Shown: in pieces, positions 38,001 to 50,419 of the stretch
Layout of the letters: every line of letters begins with the position of its first letter
Numbering within the stretch: position 1 is the stretch's first letter
Source of the DNA: Hoplostethus atlanticus
Lineage: Eukaryota; Chordata; Actinopteri; Trachichthyiformes; Trachichthyidae
Direction of reading: 5' to 3'
Length of the DNA: 64,000 nucleotides
Assembly (NCBI GenBank): GCA_034670405.1
Contig: JAXDDX010000023.1
Span: 577,501 to 641,500, forward strand
Translations under genes and position numbers: made by a program
The notes under the pieces: model-generated
What the model was told of the DNA's origin: nothing
The model's database searches: none
The model's input: only the letters and a program-made list of their open reading frames with translations

Positions 38001-41000
38001 ACTTAATAACTTAATGTGGAGGTGAGATCAGCGAGGGGACGTCTACGAAGACACGATAATTTCAGGAGACAGCCTGCATGCATTCACCAGGAATACCTGA
38101 TGTGGACGCCGCAGACCAGGTGTTGAACTTCCTGAATACAGATATTCAACATGCTTGTGAAAGGGCTGTCATCCGCCCTCTCATTACCCTCAAATACCTC
38201 TTCTAGGGTACTCCCTGTCCAGCCACACTCACAACTATGACTCACTCACAACTATGACATACTCACCTTAAAGCTAGTCAAGATTTTGATTCAAAAAAAG
38301 GCACCTGACTCATGAGCCTGAGTTCACAGGAAGTGATGAATCGAAACTAAAGAGCAAAATACAAAACTCTTAAACATCAGAGTGAGTGCTCACCAATGTT
38401 AGATGTTTTGCCTCTCTTGCAGTGGTGCACGCTCTCTTCCAAGGAAAGTAGCTATTAGCTGTTAGCTGCTCAAAACGTTGCTAGAGGAATCCAGATGACG
38501 TCCTAAACTAATCTGCTTATGAATAGGGGCTGCGCTGTGTATGGGAAGACCTCTTTGGATGAGATAAAGCAAGTGGCGCAAATGTACGTACGTTGGCATC
38601 AGATGTACTAATTGTTGTACCGTGCAACATTTTCCCCGATGGTCTAAAAAAGTAGCTAGATTTGTTGCTAGTCACTGGGGAGGTCTGAAAAAGTGATAAA
38701 TATCGAGCGATAAAGTCGCCGATTTAGCAAAAACGCTCTCTTGTCCCATTGGTATCCTTTTACTGATGTCACACCACATGACTTCTGGGTATTGAAGTCC
38801 TTCAATTTCAAACAGTTGCCTCTCACTGCCGTGTGGGGCCGCCAACGTGTGAAACTGCCTCGCGTACTCAGGCTAAAAGACTCCCAATGTGGACCCACCT
38901 GTACTATATTTTGGTAACATAACATGGAAGTGCTAATTTGCGGTGAACCGCTGCTTGATCGGATGTCAGCTGTATAACACTCGTATTGTTATTCTCAGTG
39001 AGTACGTTGTCTGGCCCTCGCGCTCGCTGTGTAGAGCACCTCCACCCGACGCCTGCCTGAAAATGTCTGATGATTGAGATCAGCCCCTGGCCTTCCCCAC
39101 CTCTCCTGTTTGTGCGAACCCGTGGAGAGGAGCTGTGATGTACGACTGGGTATCATCAGGCTCTATCTCGCTGTCTTTGTTATCGCTTATCTCTCAGCCA
39201 CTGTGCTACCAGCGGCTTCAGGAAAGTGACAGTTCTTTCATCAGCCCTCTGGCAGGAAACAGGAGGAGGGCCTGTGCTTCACATCTGTCTCAGTCTGCCG
39301 TGATCTACCGTTCCTCCCCAGACGGGCCCTTTGACTGATGGGGACAGCTCAGTAATTTTCCTGTTGTCTGCAGCCATCAGAGCTAGTGAAGACATAATTA
39401 GCTTCGTTGCCTTGAGAAGAGGGGCTAGCGTCGGTTTGGGACAGCGACGCGAAACCACAAACATTTCGCTTTTTCATGAGGAAACTCTTTGGGGTTCCCT
39501 ATAAAAAAAAAAAAGAGGCGTTGGAGACACTCAGTACACGATGCAGTAAATGAAATAATAGGAAACACGTTCTGCCATGCATCCTTCCCAGTCAAGTGTA
39601 TTTGCCTGCAAGGTTCTCTCTCAGCGCACGCAATATAAAGACACCAATTTAGCTTCAAAAAGCAGCTATACCAAAGTGATGATAGAACAGATAAAACACC
39701 TGATTGAACCTACTATGCAGGTAATGTCAAGGTCACCAGGTGCAGATGTGAACTGTGGCCTTGATCCTCTGCCATGATAGTCCACTGCCCTCTTCGGTAG
39801 CATTTCATTTTCCAACCTACTGTAACATTTTCAGCCACTTTTTGTCAAAAGAAAGACACGTTAGAAGCCCTGCTTGGATCCACATTTGCTTTTAGATTGG
39901 CTCAGGTATTGAAGCTATTGGATGTGTGTTCCTTTGTTGCCAACACTATTCTCCGCACCAAACAAACCGCAGACCATTTTTTCCTCCATTTTTAAAGTAG
40001 CTGGTTATGAGAAAACTGTAATTGTGACTGCTGCCAGTAAATTTGAGGTATATACACAATAGATGTTTGAGGACTTTGAATCAAATATGGACAATAAGCT
40101 TTCTTCATTGTAACTCTAAATGCAGTTCAGTTTTGTTTCAGTGTTTACATTACCAATGTTAACAAAACCCTTTACAGCTTGAAAATGCATGTATGACCAT
40201 ATTTAGGTGACATGTACTGTCAGGCCTTGTGTAAAGAGTAATGGCCACCAACATGACAGTGAAAAAAATGTCGTCAATGCAATCGCTCAAAATGAAAATA
40301 AAGCAACGGACTGAAAAATCACCAAGCAATACATAGGTGTATACTGACTAAATGAACAGTGGTGGTGTATTGTGAGTGTGAATAATGGTATGTGAGTGGT
40401 GGATGATGATAAAGTTGATATTGATGATGACTGGGCTGCTTTCATGGCGCAATAACACAAGCCGATGATCTAATATCTTGTGGAAGACGGTTTCCAGAGA
40501 GCTCCCCACAGGCATGTGAAATCGTGCACGTCGTGTCTCCAGGTGATGCTTCCCTCACACCATCAGCGTGTTGTGTCTTATTAATGGTTGAGCCTGGAAA
40601 TACAGGGCGGCCATCCGTGTCGCTGGTGTGGAAAATTTAATTAGACTGCCTTGCTTAATCATCGAGACAAACTATGGAGCGTCTGTGTGTCAGTGTTTGT
40701 TTATTTGCCTGTTGTGGGGGGTGCACTTGGATACAGGTAAGGTCTTCCACAATCTGCCTTGAAAACACAACTTGACATCCAATTTCCTCTATGGCGAACA
40801 ATACTCAATGAGACAAACTAGATTTTTTTCAATGTCTTTGGAAGTTTTTTCCATGACTTCATTACCCCCAATTTTGCTCGGGCATGAAAAGAAACACTAT
40901 TAAGACTATTATAAGACTACTATTACACTACTAGATTTGACCTGTCACTGTTTTTTATTTGCATTGAATTCATTGAACATACTTTTCCCTTCAGAGAGGG

Positions 41001-43603
41001 GTGAGGATAAGATAAGGAAAAAAAGATTTGCGTGGTTCTGCGGAGGAAGCAGCTGTCTTTGCACGTCTAGAGGGTGATTTTGAATGGCAGATTTAGGGGT
41101 TAAACTGGGGAGGTTTGTCATCTTTATCTGGTGCTGTGCCTGCTGGCTCCTGTAGTTTCATGGTGCCTCACAGAGATGTATGTGGAAGCCTCGAGGGCCT
41201 GGAAACTATTCTGGTGTAAAGGCAGAAAACCTGTCCAACAGGGTCTGGGCATTCACGAAAAATATACATCCCTCCGATTCTCCTCGCGTCTACGTGAATT
41301 TCCTTTCCATCGTGCTCCGAGTGTGTACCTGGTCATACTGGCTGTTGCGTGGCGTGGAGAATATGTTTTAACAGTTTCTTGCTGAGATCTCCTGTTGCAG
41401 CAACGCAAACTATTTATCAAGCTGAAATGTGTAGCTGTCAGCTGAGGAGTGTGGATCTTAGGTAGCGTCTAAGTGCAGGATTTTACCTTGAGTGTTGACT
41501 GACAGTGTTTACCTGCTTGGGAAGTTCAAGGTGGTGCTATCAGTCTGCAGTGAGGCCGTGCTGCAAGATGAATGGCTCCTTCGCCTCCCTCCACGTGAAC
41601 TATCATTAATTAGGATATCACTTGTGAGCAATACTTAAAGGTGCAAACACTAAAAACATTAATAAATAATTGTCAAATAAATTGTTATGCCTTGGTATAG
41701 TTACCATAAAGAAATAGTAGCCGTTATCTCACACCAGTGGTTGTTAAAGGACTTTTTAAAGGCCTGCTGGTCAACTTCATGTGACGAGAGGATTGGCAGA
41801 AAACCCACCACCAGGACCTGGATTACTAAAAGGTCTGTCTTGTTATGCTACATAATGCTAGCTACCTATTGGGCACTTGACCTACAGTATGCTAACGTGT
41901 TAGCCTGTGCACAGGACAGAGATCTACCAGAGACACTAGAGATGATTTTGGTGGTTCTCCTATCGTAACATGGAAAAGGAGCCAACGAGTCAATTTCGCC
42001 AAAAAATCAGTGTCGTCCGTTATAGCTAGCGTTTCTCACTAATATTAAATTTCCCATAAGCCCTGCTGCTTCCTGTCGCACAGAGGTTGTTTGCTTCTTT
42101 GTTCAAAGGTTTTCACTTTAGCTTTACTGAAGAGGATAAACATGTTGGTGGTGATTTTTTCAATCGATCTTTCACTCGCCCTCTTCCTGTTTTGTGCCGT
42201 AAAGCAATCCAGCAGATTTCCCGACCTGCTAGCAAACAATGTAAAATGCAGTAGAGGCTGCCAATCTTCTCAGCGTTGGTCTTGTTTCTTTATGGTAATT
42301 TCACCAGTGACTCAGATTTATGTGACAATGATTTTATTATTATCAATGTTAAAAAGATACAGTTGGCACCATTAATGTAACTGCAACGAACTGTAAGCAA
42401 ACACCCTACCTGGTTTAATTGTGTTGGTGACAGATACTTTTGTTCCTGGATTCATATATGTTTTCTAATGTGACACCGTGAAGATCTGCATCAGCTTTGA
42501 ATGCTTCTTTTGTGCTGTGTAAGAATATTCACTATTGCTGTATATTTCAGTGACAGATAGTTGCCTTGGGGTAAGAGTGGTTTTGTGGTTTTTACTTGTT
42601 AGGTTTAGCTGCGATATTTGAATTTGCAGAGAACACACCACCATGTTTGTCTCTGTGAGTGATTTCAGAGTAATTCAGCAAAGGTACAGTACATGGAAGA
42701 CAATGTGATCTGTGTCACTGGGAGACTTGCCACATTGTCTTTGAATTTATGGTGTGTGTGTGCGTGTGTGTGTGTGTGTGTGTATGTGTGTGTGTGTGTG
42801 TGTAAGGTGTAGACAGGTAATGTGTGAGTGATGACAGGGATATACACAGCTGCCTAGCTGAGGGTTTGACACTCCAGCTTTGAGGTGATATCTTATCCAC
42901 TTTCAGATATCCTGCCTGAACCTCTTCAAAGACCTTTGTTTCATGAAACATCTTCACACCGCCTCTCTTCATCTTAAAGATGAAAATCGAAATCTAAAGA
43001 TAAAGATGAAATGAGATGATATCCTTCGACTGAAGCTTTCCTGTGCTTAAAAGTTAATTGACAATAGAATTATTTCCCCCACGGGTCAAGGTTTAATTAT
43101 TAATTTAATGTATTAATTAAATGAATTATTATTAATTTCACTGACTAACTGCTCCAGATACAGATTATACCTTTGTTATAACGTTTGACTTTATGAATGA
43201 TTTGACTCATTTGTTGAAAAAATAAATCCTGGAAAGAACGGGTCATCACCTTTGTGTGATGTTACACGGCAGGTAATAATTAAGAAGAACAACTTAATTT
43301 CACACACATTTTACCTGATGTGGTTTAGTACGGCAATACTAATGTAGCCGTTTGACTTATTTAATCCCTTGTTTTGACATTCTAACATTGGTAGTTACCG
43401 AACACAATTAAGTGTTGGGTGATTATAAATCAAAACAACAAATAATTCTGACAAAATTTGGGATTATTCTAACACTGACTGAGTTTTGAGAGAACTTTCT
43501 ACACAGGCATCCATAAAATAGCCTCATCTTAATAACTTCAGAGGAAAGTGAGCAGGCTGTGTGTGGTAAGGGAGCCCCCATAAATAACAGAAATTAGCAC
43601 TTA
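35050..43603. other. intergenic region, no gene seen
   Basis: About 8.5 kb without a supportable gene. It has a run of 15 G near 37056-37070, an AT/homeodomain-site-rich stretch near 40615-40680, and a (TG)n microsatellite at 42751-42804. Open frames lack family motifs. Confidence 0.65.
42751..42804 (+). repeat. (TG)n microsatellite
   Basis: About 54 bases of TG dinucleotide with two interruptions (GCG, TATG). Confidence 0.95.
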
Positions 43604-43703
43604 GGTGTCGAACCGTGTGCCACGGAGGGCCGAGAGCATGCAGGTTTTGGTTGGAATGAAAACCTGCATGCTCTCAGCCCTCCGTGACACACGGTTTGAC
43701 ACC
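43604..43703. mobile_element. fold-back element, hAT-like ends
   Basis: 45-base arms at 43604-43648 and 43659-43703 are reverse complements with three mismatches around a 10-base loop. Read inward from the right, the arm starts CCAGGGGTGTCAAACCGTGTG, resembling hAT transposon termini (CAGGGGTGTCAAA). No coding sequence. I could not identify a clear 8-base target duplication. Confidence 0.7.
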
Positions 43704-46151
43704 CCTGGTTTAAAGAAAGTGACAGGAGACTGCAGATGGCGCTCTAGTTCCTGAGCCCTGCCATATCAACTCGAGTGTTAAGGAGGTTGTATCCATATGC
43801 AGCTCCCAGGGAAAGACCTTCGTTCCTCCACAACTTCCTCTATCTTTCTAGTAAGAAGCAATTTCAATAGAAATCGGTATGAATTTTGTCCCACACTGCC
43901 ACATGCATTGCACAGCATCCTGAATGTGTTACTAAAATGAACATAGGAGGGCATTACTGTGCTCTGGTGAAATATTTCACCAAAATGATTTTAACAAAAA
44001 ACTGCAACTTCATAGACTTGCATGTGTCATCTGGTGAGGTGAACTTATGTCCCATAGCATGTAAGTGGAACTGTCTTTGCTTGTTTTCAAATAGAAGCAT
44101 CCTGTGTCTTCCAGAGGATTAAGCCAATGTCAACAGACAGCTGAGCTTTAAACAAACTCTTCTTTAGGGCCAGTCTATTGGTTGTAACCAATGGGGCCAA
44201 AAACCATAGAGTAGGGGTCTAGTGGAAAATAAATACTTCACTGCAGCATGCCACACATTTTGGAATGAAACATGTCCGAGTAACAAGTGGACCCTCATTG
44301 ACTGAAGTTAAAATTATCAGCATGATTTTTTCACACGTTCCCTTAATCAGTCAGACAACCCCTTAAAACTGCTTAGAGCCAAACCCCATATAATCACAAT
44401 CAAATTAGAGAGCGTTTCACCGTGGCTTTGGGAGGGGATTCTGCTGAATGACTAACCCTGTCTGCGAGCTGGTCACCATGGCTGGCTAGCTGCCATTGGG
44501 AACACTGGAAGTGTGAAAAGGATAGCAAAACCCCTCAATTGGCTTCCAAAGCTGAGCTTAGTGAGGCCTCTTTCTTCCACAGTCTGACTAGCCGGTGAGG
44601 CAGGATCTCCTGTCACTTTGACCTAATCCGTTTTCTGCCCAGCTGTGGGGGAAAGTCACTTTTCGGTTTTTATCACATTTGAATGCAAACAAGGCCGGAA
44701 GGGGGTTTGTGTGTCACATCGGAGGGCCTGAGAGCTCCTCTGAAAGGGAGCCCCTGTAGCCAGGGAGAAAAATGTGACAGGCAGCTTTATCATTGCTCAC
44801 CAGCCAGACAATTTGAAAAATATTGCCTCTTTCAAGGCGCATTCTGCTTTTTGGGGGCCTAACCCAACACACCAGGCTGTTTAGCATCTCCACAGCCTTG
44901 AGATTGCTGCTGATAGCCACATTATGGGGCCTCATTGTCAGTGTTTAACACTGAGTTGGAGCTAAGAGGATTAACTTTAACAATCCAGTGGTAGACAGGG
45001 GCATACATTCATAAAGAATCCCTTCACCGTGAATCACCAGAAAGAGTCTCCCCTGGAAAAAAATGACCCAGTGACTGATAAACTCTTTGATGTAAACTTC
45101 TTCATAACTGTGTGTAGAAATGTGGTAAGACTACATAGAAATAGCTTTATTTACATTTTGACACGACAGCGGCTGTCCTACGTCATTGTGTCAGGGGTTG
45201 GGAGCTCTCGGTTGTTCCACTGACATCAATGTAAGCCTCACAACAGCTTTGTCTGTCTTAATTATAAAGGAAAGCATGGGTTTGTTATTCAGACAATGAC
45301 CATGTGCCCATCGGTCTGCCAAAGACATAATTGTACCGGCAGAATGATGAGGTCATTAGCTAACTGAGAGTTACTTAGGGTCCAGATGTGAGGACTCACT
45401 AGTGAGTTGTAATGCAATGGACAGATACATGTATATAAACCATGTGTGTTCCATGTGATCAGCAAGATCATTTTCCTGACCTTCAAAGATTACACACCTC
45501 ATTTCTACAACATAAATGTAATGTCAGTGCGCAGAATCGTAGCGTATACATTTCAACACGTTGAATATATACATTCAAGCTATACTGAACACCTCAGAAA
45601 ACCACAACACTGTGGCTTCAGATCTCCATTTGGCGATGAAAGGTCACGTAAAGGTTCAGGGAGCGAAGTGAGTAGAAAGAGTAATTACTCCAGCAAAATA
45701 AAGACCAAATAAAAGGAAATACCATCAAAAGCTGATTGCTCCCAACCACATATTTTGTTGGTGCTGTCCTCCAGCTACCAGTGCTGTGACAGTGTGTGTT
45801 GGGTGAAATGATGAATGATTTTAATAAGTCCGTAGCTCAGGGTTACACCACAGGCGGATGAGACAAAACAAACGTGTGTGTTTCCATGTGTTTTAAGAAG
45901 CATGTAGAAAACACACATGTACGGACTAGCTTCACGGCTCGGTGGCACCCTGTCTTGTAGCGGCTGAAGACAAAGCGCTACTGATGGAGCTCGAGTCTTG
46001 TCCTATCACAAATGTTCATAGTATTTATGTCAAAAATTGAATGACATTGTTTTCTTATTGTTTGCTGTGTATGTGTGAGAGAGAGAATTTAATAGGGGAA
46101 TAACATCTTCCAGGATCCTATTGGACAGTCGTATGAGATTTGGTAGAAAAG
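43704..46151. other. intergenic region, no gene seen
   Basis: 2.4 kb with no gene, RNA or clear repeat. Open frames lack family motifs. Confidence 0.65.
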
Positions 46152-46495
46152 GTTTAAAGTAATAATCTGTGACATTTTCATAGAAACAAATGTTGATACA
46201 CCACAGTACTGATCCAACCTCTAGCCGGATCATGAAAGCTTTTACATTTGCTGTTCTCAACCCCCCGGTGTCAGGTAGCTCTTTCCTGGCACACAGGAAG
46301 TGATGCGATTTACGTTTCTGGGTTGATTGGCATAAATAGAAGAAGAACTGGGTAGTTAGCATGAGTGATCGCCACCGTGGCTCAACAGACAAAGAAAAGA
46401 GCGCCACCTACAGAAACTCAAACTTCATCAACAGAAAATCCAAGGAGAAAGACGTCACAGTACTGGACACACTCTTTGATTGACAGGTGATCTCT
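46152..46495 (+). repeat. dispersed repeat family A, long copy
   Basis: About 344 bases related to the reverse complement of 50127-50419 along most of their length. Shared blocks include AATAATCTGTGACATTTTCATA, GATCATGAAAGCTTTTACATTTGCTGTTCTCAA, CACAGGAAGTGATGCG, AGAGCGCCACCTACAG, CATCAACAGAAA.TCCAAGGA and ACTGGACACACT.TTTGA.TGACAGGTGATCTCT. It has about 75 extra bases (around 46313-46393, with GAAGAAGAACTGGGTA) that the other long copy lacks. No TIR or coding region is evident, and the class is unknown. Confidence 0.8.
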
Positions 46496-49400
46496 GGGAA
46501 GACACTTTAAAATTGTACGAAACCCATGTAGTACTTCAGTCTCATTTTTACCGGACATTACCAACTATTGGACTGTCCAATTGGGATGCTAAATAAGACA
46601 CGATTCCAGTTGGATTCTGTCATGTTTTTTTTAGATAATCCTACGTAATGTTTCCTGTTAGTTTCAGGATTTCATGACTAGGGACAAGACTTTGTTTTAC
46701 CTGCAGCTGTAACCAGAGAGCAGTGCTAGTCAGGAACTGCAATTTATGGCGGTTGTGATCGCACAAGTATCGTCTGACAGTGCCTTGCCACATTTTATTT
46801 CAAAGAGGTAGCTGTGTCAGTGGCTACTGGTAATAATAGTATAGCTTTCCCCTGTGGGAGAGAAAGTGAATGCAATCTTGCCACACCATCTCTTTGCTTT
46901 TAAGCCTTGCACACACTGCTGACATATCACACAAATGCTTCTTTTATTACCTGGCAGCGATTGTTTGCTGAATGGGGAATGGCCTCCAGGAACCTGCGAG
47001 GCATTCCAGAGGAGCGCTGCATTATTCCAGGGGAGGCACCGCCATTGTGTCTCTCAATGGCACGGTGCTGGCTCGGCCTATCATGTGGCCCAGAAATTCG
47101 GGAAGAGCTTGCAAATGGCTGGACTTTATCTGTTTCCCTGTTTCAAGTCAGGTGTGCAATAGGAGTACAGTCTTTACTTGTTCTTACTCTTCTTCTTCTT
47201 CTACTCACCATGTCGAGGTTGCCACGGCAACGCGGTCCCCCAAGAGCCAAAGTCAGGCAGGGCAACCAGAAGTTAGACACTTCACTCCTCTATAACTGGG
47301 CGCTATGAAACTTTGTACAAATCAACTCTGTTCTTTATGGAGCAGTATGGGATACATCAAATGAAGTATGTGATGTTAGCTATAAACCTTCACACCTCAG
47401 CTGCATTTTTAATCTCCCATAATACTATTTATATACAAATGATGAAATGTTTCGATGATGTCACACGACAGGAGAACATACTTTTGGGAACTTTGTTTGC
47501 ATGTACTTCTGCAATATCTTTATGAACATAAACAACAATACTACGTTATAATACAAAGCACATTATTGTATAAGCTGCACCTCTATGAATGTATGTAATA
47601 TGCTATGAACTCTGTTTGCTAACGCTAGCTAGCATTAGCAACATGACTGTATTCTCCATAGAAGAGATGAAGGCAGCTCACAGGGAGCCAGAGAGCTGAG
47701 ATCACATCCAAACAAATTGATAATTAATTGGGTCTATGTGTCATCGCCACAAAAGCGCCGTAGAGGATCTGTTCTTGTTGCTCTTCTTCGTGCTGAACCT
47801 CTTGTCTTTCTAACATATTAATTCCATGTCAATCAGCCTTGGCGGCATCAGTTATTTAATTAACATCCTGGATCTGACATCACCGGCCTGACCAGCTGTG
47901 TTGTTCTGGGCTGGAGGATGACACCGACGGACACCTCTGACCTCGTGCTGAACTGCACTCTCAGCCAATCAGGTCGGCGGCAGGAATCCGCTCCTGCAGC
48001 TAGCTATCACTGGAACACACTCAAGGGCTAAATGGAGATGGAATATCTTTCCAGATCAATTGGAAAAAGAAGAGCATCCAGAGTATCTCCATGGAAAGTG
48101 TGCGCTAGTGGAGCAACCGGTGACGCAGCCTGCCAGTGCCAGTGAGAGAAAGACATGGGGAAAGCCTCACCTGTTCAATGCAAGGACCACTGTCTGAACC
48201 TGTCCATTTATTCCCTGAGAGCTGTGAATAAAAAAAGCTTGTATCAGTGCCAGGCTGCCCGAGCACAGACAAGAGCTCCTCCTGCTTATGGTCAGTTAGA
48301 AAGCCTCAACATAAATATCAACTTTCCCTTCTTGAAGAGGCCTCAAGCTGTCTAAACAATGATAGAGGGGGGACAGCAACAAGCAACATGAAGCAACCAT
48401 GGGAAAGGAGAATGCAGAACGCAGAGAGCAGAAGAAAGAAATAGCCTTTATTTTCCTTATTCAGAGAAATATGAACTTAGATCCCCACACGTGTTTGCTT
48501 AACTTGTGGAATCGCCAGGTGCAGAGCTTCGCCGATTCACAACATTGGATTATTTACATGTACAATACCGACAGCGCCGAGTTAGACGGCAACATTTAGT
48601 GCGCTTGAGAATCTAAAAATAAATGTTACTGTCAAGTTATTGTCTGACTTTCATTGGAGTTTTACATGTAATAGAGATAATCCCCTAAAATTAACACCGG
48701 CCGTCAGCCAAACACTAACTGCTAGTTGTGTCTCTTCTATAGCAAGTAACCAGCTATCATTTCAATGTCGTTTTCTACTCCAAAAATCGAGATGGTTGGT
48801 AAAATAGTGAAAGTGCCTCAGTTTCCTGCCCTGCCTAAAAGATTAATTGAATTGCTTGTCAAACAATAACAAGCAGTAGACCAAGGGCAGAACCCCACGC
48901 AATCTCTTTCAACCTGAACAAAGTTGCAGAGCATAATTGCATTTTGTGTCTTCAACAGAGTTTTGATCTCGCTCTCCCTTTTTACCTCTGCCAGACCTGT
49001 CTGAACATCAGAGGGCTGCAGTGAGATGAAAGGTCAACCGAACCCAGAGGTTATACCGTTGTCGCTGTTGTTTTCTCTCTCCGGCGTCATTACCCTGACA
49101 GCCGACATGGAATCTGGCTTTTAATATGTCACACAGTCTTGCATAGGAACTGCATAATGTTAATAGGGTGCAGACAACTACTAGTCAGTGCTGCCTCGGC
49201 TTCCAGAGCGTGACATCTGGCACAGAATTGAGCTGAGGTCTTTTTCTCTTTTTTTTTTTCCCTCCCCGTAGAATCCATGTCTTGTCACTTGTTGAAACTT
49301 GTTGTTTTAAAAGCAACAGGGTAGAGAGCTCCGAGTTCACCGATCCAACCCCGGGTTAACGTTGCCAGGGTAAATGACTAAGCCTCGCAGTCATCATTAT

Positions 49401-50126
49401 TATACTAATCTCCTAGTTTCCACAGTTTAAAAGTCCCTGCCATTTGGCGTGACCTCATGGTGAACCACAGAATTGACAAATCAAAAGACTTTTTTAAGAT
49501 GTAGAGCAGGTTCTACGTCTAAGAAAAAGGATTGCTTCCACCTTGAACACCTGGGCATTTAGATACAGATAGTACTAGTAAATCAGTATAGCTTCCAGCT
49601 CTATCACATGCATGCAATTTTGGTGCAAACTCCAGACACATTTACAATACGAGTCCATCTTGTATCAGTAATTTCTCATAAACCTCATCAAGATATGCAC
49701 TTGATGAATGCGAGCAGCATAGTTTCCTAACCGAAGCAATGCAGAAGTGAAAACAGACAAGAGATCGGACATAAAGATAACATGTACAGAGGTCCTACAC
49801 AGGTACAGTAAGCACACCCATAACTCAAAGAGGAAAACAAAGCTCAGGTTTCTCGTGTCTTAAATCTCAGGGGTGTAGAGCAGACACAAGAGGGGTGACA
49901 AAAAGTCCATTGAAGCCTTGCAGGTCTTGAAAGTCTTGGTGTGATGCTGTCTGTCATATGGGAGGCCGGTTTCTGAAGTGAAACTCTTGGCCCTGACGTG
50001 GGGTGAAGTGAGGGTCAGAGGTGACTGCAACCATTAAGCAAGCATGATCATCAGTAGCTCTAAAAGTGGTAATCTGCAAGATTCTTTTTTTTTAATTTAG
50101 TCTCCATCTTTGGTGCTCAGCGCTCA
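46496..50126. other. intergenic region, no gene seen
   Basis: 3.6 kb. The 133-codon open frame at 46907-47308 has no recognisable motif and is overlapped by others. The stretch 47800-47960 holds several homeodomain/PBX-type motifs and looks like possible regulatory DNA (inference only). Confidence 0.6.
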
Positions 50127-50419
50127 AGAGATCACCTGTCAGTCAAACAGTGTGTCCAGTACGTCTTTTTCCTTGGACTTTCTGTTGATGAGGTTTGAGT
50201 TCCTGTAGGTGGCGCTCTTTTCATCAACGTAAAACGCATCACTTCCTGTGCACCAGAGGATGTTTTTTCCCAGGAAAGACCTACCAGACGCTGGGTGTTG
50301 AGAACAGCAAATGTGAAAGCTTTCATGATCTGGCTATTGGTTGAATCACTACTGTGTCAATCAGTGATAGCAAAATGGACATTTATTTATATGAAAATGT
50401 CACAGATTATTCCTTTAAT
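50127..50419 (-). repeat. dispersed repeat family A, long copy
   Basis: Reverse-oriented relative of 46152-46495, described there. It lacks the internal GAAGAAGAACTGGGTA segment. Confidence 0.8.

Noticed and set aside
46907-47308. 133-codon open frame on the + strand
   Set aside because: No recognisable domain, overlapped by two other frames, with a hydrophobic run produced by CTT/CTTCTT repeats. No splice or codon evidence for a gene.
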